Below are positions 18,198 through 29,600 of a stretch of 64,000 nucleotides of DNA, piece by piece. The translations under genes were made by a program, and so were the position numbers. A model generated the notes under the pieces. That model ran no database searches. It was given only the letters and a program-made list of their open reading frames with translations, and had not been told where the DNA came from. The DNA comes from Isosphaera sp. (GTDB lineage Bacteria > Planctomycetota > Planctomycetia > Gemmatales > Gemmataceae), in assembly GCA_013822345.1 (NCBI GenBank), contig PNKH01000017.1:1-64000 (forward strand), written 5' to 3'. Within the stretch, counting starts at the first letter, position 1, and each line of letters opens with the position of its first letter.

Positions 18198-18214
18198 CGT
18201 GGCCCTCCCGGCGG

Positions 18215-19975
18215 TCACCTGGAGGTGAACAGACTGAACAGCCACCAGGCCGCGATGGCGGCCACGACGCCGGCGTAGGCGGCGATGAACAGTGCGAGTC
18301 GCAGGCCCCTGCCGCGGACCCGCCCGGCCGGTCGCCCTTGGGACCGCCGCTCCAGCTCGGCCCGCCGCCGCTCCTCCTGCTCGGCGGTCCTGTGGGCGTC
18401 CCACGCGGCCCGCTCGGCCTCGACCACCTCCTCCACGGCGGCCCGGTCCAGGGGCCAGAACTCGGAGTCCCGGAGGTGAACGAGGAGCTGCTCCCGGTCG
18501 GCCGGGGTGATGTCGCCGTTCCGCTCGGCGACCCAGACGCGGGGTTGGCCGGACGCCTTCCACCGGACGAGGTTATCGCCCCTGACGCGAGCCGACTGGG
18601 CCTGCTCGCGCTCACTGCGGATGCGCTCGATGCGTTCTCGCTCGAGACGTTCGTTATCGGCTTGACGACACCACTCAGTTTCCAGTTTCGTGGCGCCCCG
18701 AGTCCCCTCGGGGAGTGTCGACGCGGGGCCGTCCCCGCTCTGGTCCGTCAGTGTCAGGGCGACGGGCCAGGACGGCACGAGCACTCCCGCCAGCACATCC
18801 CCGTCGGCTGGCCGCTCGTCGGGTTCATCATCCCAACACCGCCCGAGTAACCGCACGTCACCCTCACTCACCCCCAGCTTGGCAAGGGCCTGCTTCCAGC
18901 CTTCGCCACCGGGACGTTCCAGGGTCAAGTCTCCGCGGAGGAGTTGGTACCACAACACGCCCAGCGCGTACACGTCGTCGCGCCGGTCGGCCGGGCGGAA
19001 CTTCTTCTGCTGCGGGGAGGCGTACAGGGCGGTGTAGGCGCGGATGGTCGCCGTCCCCGAGTTCGCCGGGGTCGGCAGCCCGCCCAACTCCGCGGGCACG
19101 ATCTTGCTGATGCCGAAGTCCCCGATCACCAGCGATCCGTCGAGGCGCAGCAGCACGTTGCTCGGCTTCAGGTCGCGGTGGACGACGCCGAGGTGGTGGA
19201 AGTGTCCGGCGGTCGCGGCGAGGGTGCGGATCACGTCCCGCACACGGCCCACCCGCTCCCGGTCCGGCAGCCCCTTCCACCGCTCCGGCAGCGCCGACAG
19301 GTCGCCGCCGGCGACGTACTCGAACTGCAGCCACGGCGGGTCCTGCTCCGGCTCCGCCGCGAGCAGCTTCACCACCCCGTCGGTCGGGGCCTTGCCGTGG
19401 ATCTCCGCCAGCGCCGCCGCCTCCGCCCGGGTGAACCGCTTCCGGGCCGTCGGGTCGAGGAAGAACTTGAACGCGGCCACCCCGGAGTACGGGTTCTCGG
19501 CCTTCCACACCTCCCCGAACCCGCCCGACCCCAGCGGCTCGACCAACTTCCACGACGGCAGGCCCGGGACGGAGTCGCCGACCGTGAACCGCGGCGGCTT
19601 CTGCGGCAGGAACGCCGCCAACTGCTGCGGGTCGTCCACCCCGACGGTCGCCGGTACGGTCGTCGCCGACGGGTCGCCGAGCGCCCGGGCCGCCTGCCGG
19701 GCCGACGCCTGCACCTGCGACAGGTACGCCTCCACCTGCCCGTGCACGCCGGCCGACACCTTCAGCCGCAGTTCGCCCATCGCGTCGGCGAGCTCCTCTC
19801 GGAACCGGCCGAACCCGAGCCGCAGGAGGTCTTCGAGTTCCGCCCGGAGTTGCTCCTTCTCGCGGTGCTTGCCGTAGGCGTCGAGGAGCTGCCCGGCGAC
19901 GCCGGACGGGTCGAACTTCGCTGCCGCGTTCCCGACCACGAGGCCGAGCCGGACGAGCAGGTTGCGCACGGCCAT
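18215..19975 (-). CDS. Hanks-type Ser/Thr protein kinase with C-terminal anchor
   Basis: The 586-residue protein has a helical N-terminal region (1-130) and then a complete kinase domain. It shows the P-loop GSGGFGEV (149-156), K170, HRDLKPSN (266-273), DFG (286-288) and an ASPQ version of the APE motif. A charged coiled region (about 450-555) and one transmembrane helix (about 560-582) follow, with only a few residues beyond. The kinase therefore faces the cytoplasm, anchored at its tail. The start MAVRN is chosen because the frame upstream is low-complexity. Substrates are unknown. Confidence 0.92.
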   Translation of the reverse strand: MAVRNLLVRLGLVVGNAAAKFDPSGVAGQLLDAYGKHREKEQLRAELEDLLRLGFGRFREELADAMGELRLKVSAGVHGQVEAYLSQVQASARQAARALGDPSATTVPATVGVDDPQQLAAFLPQKPPRFTVGDSVPGLPSWKLVEPLGSGGFGEVWKAENPYSGVAAFKFFLDPTARKRFTRAEAAALAEIHGKAPTDGVVKLLAAEPEQDPPWLQFEYVAGGDLSALPERWKGLPDRERVGRVRDVIRTLAATAGHFHHLGVVHRDLKPSNVLLRLDGSLVIGDFGISKIVPAELGGLPTPANSGTATIRAYTALYASPQQKKFRPADRRDDVYALGVLWYQLLRGDLTLERPGGEGWKQALAKLGVSEGDVRLLGRCWDDEPDERPADGDVLAGVLVPSWPVALTLTDQSGDGPASTLPEGTRGATKLETEWCRQADNERLERERIERIRSEREQAQSARVRGDNLVRWKASGQPRVWVAERNGDITPADREQLLVHLRDSEFWPLDRAAVEEVVEAERAAWDAHRTAEQEERRRAELERRSQGRPAGRVRGRGLRLALFIAAYAGVVAAIAAWWLFSLFTSR

Positions 19976-20045
19976 CGGGCGGCTCCGACGGGGCGGGCGG
20001 GTCGCGTTGCCGGGTGATTCGTCGGCGGGGCGGCGACATTCGGCG

Positions 20046-20083
20046 GAAAAACAGAAAACCCCGCCGGGTGCGACCGGCGGGGT
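20046..20083 (-). terminator. Rho-independent terminator
   Basis: On the minus strand a 10-bp GC stem (20074-20083 with 20058-20067, loop of 6) is followed by a T-rich run across 20057-20046. It ends transcription of the antitoxin/toxin-remnant unit before the kinase gene. Confidence 0.75.
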
Positions 20084-20093
20084 GCGCATCATG

Positions 20094-20276
20094 CTTCAGC
20101 CCGAAGGGCTGGGACAGCGTAGCCCGGGGCAACGCCCCGGGTCGGCGGCACCGACCACCGCCCAGCCTGAAGGGCTGGGACACGCCTTGTCGCAGCCCTT
20201 CAGGCTGCACACCCCACCGTCACCTGAACCCGGGGCGTTGCCCCGGGCTACGCTGTCCCAGCCCTTCGGGCTGAAG
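20094..20276. repeat. 49-bp perfect inverted repeat with inner hairpin
   Basis: Arms 20094-20142 and 20228-20276 are exact reverse complements. The 85-base centre holds a further hairpin (around 20163-20208) built on the same CAGCC-x-GAAGGGCTG theme. Each outer arm also contains two small palindromes of its own (CAGCCCGAAGGGCTG and CCCGGGGCAACGCCCCGGG). The element interrupts a PIN-type toxin gene. No transposase is present. Confidence 0.92.
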
Positions 20277-20333
20277 ACCAGGCACACCGGTCCGCAGCCA
20301 CGGGACGACCACGCTGGTATCGACGAGGATCAC
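20220..20333 (-). pseudogene. Truncated PIN-domain (VapC-like) toxin
   Basis: A GTG start overlaps the antitoxin stop (GTGA) and is followed by ILVDTSVVVPWLR, the classic PIN-domain beginning with its first catalytic Asp. After 18 codons the reading frame enters the arm of the 49-bp palindrome and stops at codon 38. All later acidic residues of the PIN active site are missing and I do not find the rest of the gene nearby. The toxin must be inactive. The palindrome probably replaced or displaced the remainder. Confidence 0.75.
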
Positions 20334-20548
20334 GGCCGGTGGTCGTTGGCGTGCTTCAGGTCGTACTCCCGCTGCTCACGCCAGGCGTCGAAGTCGTAGT
20401 CTTCGAGTTCCAGCAGCGCCTTCTGAACCGCGTCCCAATCGACCGGCCCCCGGCGGGCGGCCGGGGGCGCCGGGCGGGTGAGTTCGGCGACCTTCTGTTC
20501 CAGCGCCTCGACCCGGGCGGCCAGGGCTTCCAGCGTCAGTTCCGGCAT
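20330..20548 (-). CDS. Small antitoxin-like protein (VapB-like partner)
   Basis: The 72-residue protein has an N-terminal coiled-coil heptad stretch (EALAARVEALEQKVAEL) and an acidic C-terminal region ending DFDAWREQREYDL. This matches antitoxin-like proteins encoded next to PIN toxins in planctomycetes. Its stop overlaps the start of the toxin remnant by four bases. With the toxin broken, the gene may be an orphan antitoxin. The assignment rests mainly on this overlap. Confidence 0.65.
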   Translation of the reverse strand: MPELTLEALAARVEALEQKVAELTRPAPPAARRGPVDWDAVQKALLELEDYDFDAWREQREYDLKHANDHRP

Positions 20549-20570
20549 GGCGGCGGCTCCGCGGGCGGGG

Positions 20571-23177
<2,607 letters not shown>

Positions 23178-23279
23178 GACGGGTTCCTCCGTGTGGTGCG
23201 GCGACCGCGCGGGGCGGGCGTTCCGCCGTTAGAGGGTGTCCGGGGCAGAACGGTTCGTCTGCGCCGGCGTCCGGGGTGG

Positions 23280-23285
23280 TATACT
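23280..23285 (+). promoter_or_regulatory. Possible -10 box of the tandem membrane-protein genes
   Basis: TATACT lies 31 bases before the ATG at 23316 in otherwise GC-rich DNA. No convincing -35 hexamer is seen at 16-18 bases upstream, so this is only a candidate. Confidence 0.3.
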
Positions 23286-23315
23286 CTCCGCACCATCGGT
23301 CACTGAGGGCGCCCC

Positions 23316-24038
23316 ATGGCCACGAACCGCAGCCGCCGGCCGCGCGACGAGGACGACGAGGACGAGGACGACCGGCCCCGCCGCCGGCGCCGGGACGAGG
23401 ACGGCGAGGACGAGGGCGAGCGGCCGCGCGGCCGCCGCCGGGACGACGAGGACGAGGACCGGCCGCGGCGCCGGCGGCGCGACGAGGACGAGGAGGACGA
23501 CCGGCCCCGGCGGCGGCCGAAGCGGAAGAGCCGCGGCGGGCCCAGCACCGGGCTGATCCTCGGGCTGGTGTTCGGCGGGCTGGCGGTCGTCGGGGTGATC
23601 GTGGCGGTGGTGCTGCTCGTCGGGCGGCTCGGCGGCGCGAACATTTCCTACGCCAAGTTCAAGGCGATCGGGGCGGGGGCGACGATCGAGAGCCTGGAGA
23701 AGGACTTCGGGAAGGCGAAGAAGCTGGAGAAGTCGGAGTGGGCGTCGGTCCGGTACACGGACGACCCCGACGCGGCCGTCGGGGGGTTCCGGCGGGGCGA
23801 ACCCGTGGTGCGGGACGCGACCCTGGCGAGTGTCGCCCAGGCCTACGGGATCGACGACTGGTACCACTGGCACGGCGGGTCGGAGGACATCTACGTCGGC
23901 ACCGGGACCGACCACACCGGCCGCCGCGGCCCGCTCATCAAAGTGTACACCAACTCGAACGCGACGCGGGAGAACGCCCGGGCCGGGGGCGACTTCAACA
24001 AGATGGTCCCGAGCTACCTGGTGGAGGCGGTGAGGTGA
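23316..24038 (+). CDS. Membrane protein with Asp/Glu/Arg-rich tail (copy 1)
   Basis: The 240-residue protein has a highly charged low-complexity N-terminus (1-72, alternating D/E and R runs). One transmembrane helix follows (about 76-101), then an outside domain with YAKFKAIGAGATIESLEKDFG, DDWYHWHGGSEDIYVGT and a C-terminal alpha/beta portion. The pattern of a phi-x-x-I-x-x-G-x-T-x-x-x-L-x-x-x-x-G helix recalls BamE/SmpA-type folds, which is only a hint. A paralogue follows 57 bases downstream. The charged tail would face the cytoplasm. Function unknown. Confidence 0.75.
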   Translation: MATNRSRRPRDEDDEDEDDRPRRRRRDEDGEDEGERPRGRRRDDEDEDRPRRRRRDEDEEDDRPRRRPKRKSRGGPSTGLILGLVFGGLAVVGVIVAVVLLVGRLGGANISYAKFKAIGAGATIESLEKDFGKAKKLEKSEWASVRYTDDPDAAVGGFRRGEPVVRDATLASVAQAYGIDDWYHWHGGSEDIYVGTGTDHTGRRGPLIKVYTNSNATRENARAGGDFNKMVPSYLVEAVR

Positions 24039-24095
24039 GCGGCCGGGGACCGGCCGACACCGCACTCCTCCAGAACCCGTTCGTCGAGGCGCCCG

Positions 24096-24785
24096 ATGGC
24101 CACGAACCGCACCCGCCGGCGCGACGAGGAAGAGGACGAGGACGACCGGCCGCGCCGCCGGCGCCGGGCCGAGGACGACGAGGACGACCGCCCGCGCGGC
24201 CGGCGCCGGCGGGACGACGAGGCCGAGGACCGGCCGCGGCGGAGGCGGCGGGACGCCGATGACGAGGAGGACGCTCGACCCCGCCGTCGGCCGAAGCGGA
24301 AGGGCCGCGGGGGGCCGGGCGCCGGGTTGATCGTCGGCCTGGTGCTCGGCGGGCTGGCGGTGGTCGGGGGGGTGGTGCTGCTGGTGTTGGTCGGCGGGTC
24401 GGGCATTTCGTACGCGAAGTTCAAGGAGATCAGCTCGGCCGACACGATCCCGAGCCTGGAGAAGCGGCTCGGGAAGGCGAAGAAGCTGGAGAAGTCGGCG
24501 TGGGCGACGACCCGGTTCGGGGACGGCGGGCCGGACGGCGGGGGCCGGCCGGACTGGACCGGCGGCGGGAACTTGGCGGCCCTCTCCCAGGCCTACCTGA
24601 TCGACAACTGGTACCACTGGCACAGCGGGTCGGAGGACGTCTACGTCGGCACCGACCGCCACGGTCTGAGCTGGAAGGTGTACAACAACACGGACGCGGC
24701 GAACGCGAACGCCCGGGCCGGCGGCGACCCGAACAAGTTGGTGCCGGCCTACGAACTCAAGCCGGTGACGCCGTGGCCGGACTGA
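24096..24785 (+). CDS. Membrane protein with Asp/Glu/Arg-rich tail (copy 2)
   Basis: The 229-residue protein has the same plan as its upstream neighbour: charged N-terminus (1-70), single helix (about 75-95) and an outside domain with YAKFKEISSADTIPSLEKRLG and DNWYHWHSGSEDVYVGT. The two differ mainly in the charged tail and in a Gly-rich loop. This is a tandem duplication, probably one transcript. A hairpin 26 bases after its stop may end that transcript. Confidence 0.75.
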   Translation: MATNRTRRRDEEEDEDDRPRRRRRAEDDEDDRPRGRRRRDDEAEDRPRRRRRDADDEEDARPRRRPKRKGRGGPGAGLIVGLVLGGLAVVGGVVLLVLVGGSGISYAKFKEISSADTIPSLEKRLGKAKKLEKSAWATTRFGDGGPDGGGRPDWTGGGNLAALSQAYLIDNWYHWHSGSEDVYVGTDRHGLSWKVYNNTDAANANARAGGDPNKLVPAYELKPVTPWPD

Positions 24786-24810
24786 CCGGCGGTCACCCGT
24801 CTGACTTCCC

Positions 24811-24845
24811 GACCCCGTTGCCTGAAAGAGTGAACGGGCGGGGTC
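24811..24845 (+). terminator. Hairpin after the tandem membrane-protein genes
   Basis: GACCCCG (24811-24817) pairs with CGGGGTC (24839-24845), with partial further pairing inside, followed by CGCATTTCC. It is a plausible but weak terminator. Confidence 0.5.
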
Positions 24846-24954
24846 GCATTTCCAGCATTCTTGTGGCCCCCGTTCCGCTGAAGGGGTAATTTTACACCGG
24901 CGTCGCAGAGGTCAACCCGTTCATGCGGCCGCACGGTCGGCCGGGAGTAGGCTC

Positions 24955-25572
24955 GTGACTCGCCCCTGGAAGTCCCTGTTCGCCGCGGCGGTGTGCCTGG
25001 CCCTCAGCCAGGGCGGGACGGCGTCCGCCGCCCTGATCACCCTGAACTTCGACACGCGCCTGGACAACGGCGCACCGATCCCCGTCAACACTCTGGTGAA
25101 CGCCGCCTACCCGGGCGTCGGGGCCACGTTCTCGGCCAACGCGACCATCGTAGCGGGCGGCCCTGGGGGGATCCCGACCCTGCCGAACTTCGCGGCTGGC
25201 CTGCCGCTGTTCAGTGGGGTCATCACGGTCACGTTCGACACCCCGACGGACTTCGTCTCGGCACAGAACGTCACCGCCTCCGGGTTCACCCTGACCGCCT
25301 TCCGGGCGGACGACTCGGTGGTCGGGGTGTCGGTCGCCCCGTTCAATTCGACCCCGACCGGGGGTCCGTTCTTCACCGCGATGGTCACGGACCCGACGGC
25401 CAGCATCGCGCGGGTGACCTTCACCCCGGTCGGCGGCCAGTACGGCTTCGACAACTTCACCTTCAACCAGACCGCGGTCGTCCCCGAGCCGTCCAGCATG
25501 GTGTTGTTGGGCCTCGGGGCGGCCGGCCTGGTCGGCTACGCCCGGAAGCGGCGGACCACGCCGGCGGCGTGA
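24955..25572 (+). CDS. PEP-CTERM-sorted secreted protein
   Basis: The 205-residue protein has a signal peptide (about 1-25) and a beta-rich middle. It ends in a PEP-CTERM signal: VPEPSSM, a hydrophobic helix (VLLGLGAAGLVGYA) and a basic RKRR tail. This predicts export and sorting by an exosortase system, often for surface or matrix proteins. The GTG start is the only one giving a full signal peptide. The middle domain is not recognised. Confidence 0.88.
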   Translation: MTRPWKSLFAAAVCLALSQGGTASAALITLNFDTRLDNGAPIPVNTLVNAAYPGVGATFSANATIVAGGPGGIPTLPNFAAGLPLFSGVITVTFDTPTDFVSAQNVTASGFTLTAFRADDSVVGVSVAPFNSTPTGGPFFTAMVTDPTASIARVTFTPVGGQYGFDNFTFNQTAVVPEPSSMVLLGLGAAGLVGYARKRRTTPAA

Positions 25573-25596
25573 CCCGGCCCGCGGCCAGAGACGCGC

Positions 25597-25626
25597 GAAG
25601 CCCCGGGGTTGTCGCCCCGGGGCTTC
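25597..25626. terminator. Strong hairpin at convergent junction
   Basis: A 12-bp perfect stem (25597-25608 with 25615-25626, loop TTGTCG) is followed on the plus strand by CGCTTTTC. It follows the PEP-CTERM gene and faces the HD-protein gene. Confidence 0.75.
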
Positions 25627-25649
25627 CGCTTTTCGTGGCGCGTTCGCCC

Positions 25650-26303
25650 TCACCCACCCAACTCCTTCAACTCGGCCGCGAGGTTCGCCTTGGCCCGCGC
25701 CTCGCCCTCCTCGAACACCACCTGGTGCGCGAACAGCCGCGGCCGGGCCAGGAACCGCTCCAGCACCGCCCGCCGCCCGGCCCGGTAGTCGGCGTCCGGC
25801 AGGAACGCGTACTCCCGCCGGATGTCCGCCGCGTACCGCCGGTACCGGTCCTCCGCCGCCCCCAGGATCGCCAGGTCGGCGTCCAGCAGGGCGGCCGTGT
25901 CCCGGTCCCCGGGCGGCTCGGCCGTACTCAGGTGGGCCGTCGCCCGAACGAGCCGGACCACCCGCACGAGCACCGACGCCGGCACCCCGACCGGGCCGAG
26001 CAGGTCGACCGCCAGCTCCCCGCTCCGGGCCTCGTTGTCCCGCGCCCGCGGGTCGTACACCGCGTCGTGGAACCACGCGGCCAGCTGCAGCGCCGGCGGG
26101 TCGGCCACCCCCGGGGCCAGCCGCCCGAGCACCCGGAACACGTCCGTCAGGTGCTCCAGGTTGTGGTAGTACCGGTCCGGGGCCGAGTACGCGGCGGCCA
26201 GCACGTCGAACGCCGGGTACGCGTCGGCCGCGGACACATTGTACCGCTCCAGCAGCCGGACCCAGTCCTTCTGCATCGACTCCAGGCGCTCCGGTGAAAT
26301 CAT
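25650..26303 (-). CDS. HD-superfamily metal-dependent phosphohydrolase
   Basis: The 217-residue protein carries the histidine/aspartate signature of the HD fold: YYHNLEHL, then AAWFHDAVYDP (the HD pair), and a later DADLAILG aspartate. This matches the predicted metal-dependent phosphohydrolases of the COG4339 type. The start MISPERLES is chosen because the frame upstream is spacer. Substrate unknown; cytoplasmic. Confidence 0.85.
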   Translation of the reverse strand: MISPERLESMQKDWVRLLERYNVSAADAYPAFDVLAAAYSAPDRYYHNLEHLTDVFRVLGRLAPGVADPPALQLAAWFHDAVYDPRARDNEARSGELAVDLLGPVGVPASVLVRVVRLVRATAHLSTAEPPGDRDTAALLDADLAILGAAEDRYRRYAADIRREYAFLPDADYRAGRRAVLERFLARPRLFAHQVVFEEGEARAKANLAAELKELGG

Positions 26304-26417
26304 GAATCGCTCGCGGGGGTCGGTCGGGTTGGCGGTCCGGGGCGGACCCAACTATCGGTCACAAATCCGGGTCTTGCGCGCGGGGGCGCGGGAAATGTCC
26401 GGCGGCGGGCCTTCCTC

Positions 26418-26480
26418 GTAGCACAAGCGTCCTCGCTTGTGCCCAGCTCGGTGCGGCACAAGCGAGGACGCTTGTGCTAC
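26418..26480. repeat. 26-bp perfect inverted repeat with nested hairpins
   Basis: Arms 26418-26443 and 26455-26480 pair exactly around 11 bases. Each arm is itself a hairpin (CACAAGCG and CGCTTGTG around TCCT). It lies in the 319-bp gap (26304-26622) between the divergent HD-protein and giant membrane-protein genes. The rest of the gap holds no gene. Confidence 0.9.
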
Positions 26481-26622
26481 GGCAAAGCACACCCGCGGAC
26501 GGTCATGCCCCGGGAAGACGGGCGACACCCGGCGACGTGAGCACTTGCCCCCCGGGTCCCGCGGCGGGTACAGTTTACTCCAGCGGCCGCCGGGCGTCCG
26601 GCCGCCCCGCGGCGGAGCGCGC

Positions 26623-29600
26623 ATGTCCCAAGCCACCCCCCACGCCGTCGGCCGGGCCGCCGGCCCCGACCCGTCCGCCCGGGGGCGGCGGGTGCGGGCG
26701 GCCCGCGGGGCGTGCTGGGTCATCGCCGCCGGGCTGGCCGGGGCCGGCGCGGTCATCCTCCTCGACTTCGCCCTCGGGCTCCCGCCGTGGGCCCGGGCCG
26801 TCGGCCTCGCCGGGTGGGTGACCGCGGTCGGGGTGCTGGTCTGGCGGCTCGTCCTCCGCCCGCTGTCCGACGGCGGGCCGGCCCCGCCGGCCGGCCGCGA
26901 CGCCCCCGGGAACGCCCGGGCCGCCGCCGCCGCCAGCCTCGCGCTGCTCGCCTGCCTGGCCGCCGGGGCGCTGCTCCCGGGGGCCGTCGGCCACTTCCGC
27001 CGGGTCGCCCTCCCGTGGCAGAAGGCCGCCCCCGCCCCGTACCGGGTGGTCGTCACCTCCGGGGAGCCGGTCGCCCGCCGCCACGGCCCGGTCACCCTCA
27101 CCGCCTACGCCGAGTCCGGCGACCCGAACGCCCCCGCCGCCCGCGCCACCCTCGTCGTCCGCGACGGCCCCGGCGCCCCCGAGCGGCGCCTCAAGATGAC
27201 CGCCGCCGCCGGCGGGACGTTCCACGCCACCCCGGCCGCCGTCCCGGCCGACTTCGAGTACCGGATCGAGATCGGCGGGGCGACGAGCGACTGGTTCCCG
27301 GTCGCCGTCCTCGACCCGGTCGAGCTCGCCGCCGGCACCGCCACCGAGGTCCTGGCCCCGGGGTACGCCCCGGCCGCCCCGAAGGTCACCCGCCCCGGGT
27401 TCGTCCCGCCCGACGGGATCCGGCACGGGACGGCCGAGTTCCGGTTCCGGTTCACCCGCCCGGCCGCCGACGCCTACCTGGAGTTCCGCCCGGACGCCGG
27501 CGGGCCGCCCGAACTGACCCGCGTCCCGCTCGCCGCCGACCGGCTGTCCGGGGCGGCCGCCGTCCGGCTGCAGCGGGACGGGGCGCTGAAGCTCGTCGCC
27601 GTCGCGGACCGGGACGGGAAGAAGCTGCGGACGGAGGCGGCCGTCCCGCTCCGGGTGCGGGCGGACGCCCCGCCACGGTTCGAGCTGGTCTCCGGGGTGT
27701 CGCCGCGGCCGGTGGCGGTCCGCCCCGGGGTGCCGCTGCGGATCGGGTTCGCCGCCGCCGACGACCTCGGGGTTGGGTCGGCAGTGCTCGAGTGGGCCTC
27801 GGGCGACCTCCGGCCGGCCCAGGAGGAGGTCGAGTTGATCGGGGCCGGCACCCCCCGGGCGACCGGCCGGGTCACCTTCGACCCGTCGTCCAAGGTCCGG
27901 GTCGGGGAGACGGTCCGGGTCCGCCTCCGCGTCCTCGACACCCGCAAGCTCGCCGACGCCGCCCAGGGCCCGCAGGACGCGACCTACCCGGAGGCCGGGT
28001 GGGCGACCGTCCGGGTCGACCCCGACGCCCCGCCCCCGGAGGCCCAGGAGGTGACCGGCCGGCGGGACGCGGTGCGGGACGCCCTGACCGCGGTCGGCGG
28101 GGAGTTGGTGAACGTGGCCGACGGGGTCGGGCAGGTTCGGGACGAGTCCGACGGGAGGCCGGACCTGGAGGAGAAGCACGTCTCGCTCCTGAACAACGCC
28201 CGGGACGGCCTCGGGAAGGCGAACGAGTGGCTGGGCGGGGCGGTCCGCGAGGCCGGGCTGAACCCGGAACTCCGGCCGGTCGCCGCCGGGCTGCGCGGCG
28301 CCGAGGGGTATCTGAAGGCGGCCGACGAGGCGATCCGGCGGGCCGCCCCCGCCCCGGCCGCCGCCCGGGCGGTCGAGCTGGCGGTGGCGGCCAAGCTGCT
28401 GTCCGACGCGGCCGACCGGATCGGGGACATGGCCGCCCGGAACGACCGCGTCGCCCGGGACCGGCTCGACGCGTGGTCGCTGGCCGCCCTGGCGTCCGAC
28501 CTCGCCGCCGCCGACCCGGCCCGGAAGGCGGAGTTCCCCGACCGGCTCCGGGCGCTGGTCGCCGAGAGCGAGCCCCTGCGGACCGCGGCCGGCGCGGACG
28601 CCCGGCTCGAGTTCGACCGGCTGGCGGCGGCCGCGTCGGACGTGGCCGGGGCGGTCCGGCTGTTGAACGAGGCGGCGGGTCAGCTCCGGGCGGCGGCGCG
28701 GGCCGGGCTGACGGAGGCGGTGACGACCGGCGGGGCGGTCCTGGCCGCCGACGCGGCCGTCCTGCTCGCCCGGGTCGAGACGGCGGCCCGGCTGGCCGGC
28801 GTCACCCTCCCGCCCCCGGGCGGGTTCCGGCGGGCGGCGGAGCTGATCGCGGCCGGGGACACGTTCGCCGCCCTGACCGAGCTGGAGGGCCTGGCCCAGA
28901 GCCTGGACGCGGCCGCGGCGGCGTTCGGGAAGTGGGCCGCCGGCCGGGCCGACCCGAAGGTCGCGGCCCGGCACCTCGCCCTGTGGCAGGCCGACATCCT
29001 GACCCGGTTCCGCAAAGAGACGGGGGGGAACGCGGCCCGGTTCGCCACCCTCCCGGCGGAGGCGCGGGACGCCGTCCGGGCCGAGGCGGCGGCCGTCCGG
29101 GAGGCGGTCGCCGGGCTTCGGTTACCGCCCGGGACGGACACGGTCCGCGCCCGGGTGCTCGACCACGTCACCGCGACCGGTCGATATCTCGCCGCCGGCG
29201 GGCCGAGCGCCGACGCGGCGATGCAGGCGTCGGCCGACGCCCTGAACCGCCTCGCCGAGACGCTGTCGCCGGTCCCGGACCGGCTGGCGAAGACCCGGGC
29301 CGGGTTCGACGCGCTGGTCCGGGAGCAGGAGTCGATCCGGGCGGGGACCGAGCAGGCGTTCCGCGGCGGCGGCGGCCTGGCCCTCGATCAGAAGTTGGTG
29401 GTGCTCGCGGACCGGCAGCGGAAGCAGGCGACGGCGGTCGCCGACCTCGACCTGCCGGGCCTGGACGCCCGCCGGGTCAGGCTCGGTGCGGCCCTGCTCG
29501 CCGCGGCCGCCGACCTCCGGGACGGGCTCCCCCAGGACGCGGCCGCGGCGCAGGCGTGGGCCCGGCGGGAGTTCGACCGGCTGCGCGGGCTCCTGTTCGA

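Noticed and set aside
20094-20276. Insertion sequence
   Set aside because: The inverted repeat has no transposase frame between its arms and no visible target duplication; it is a palindromic repeat only.
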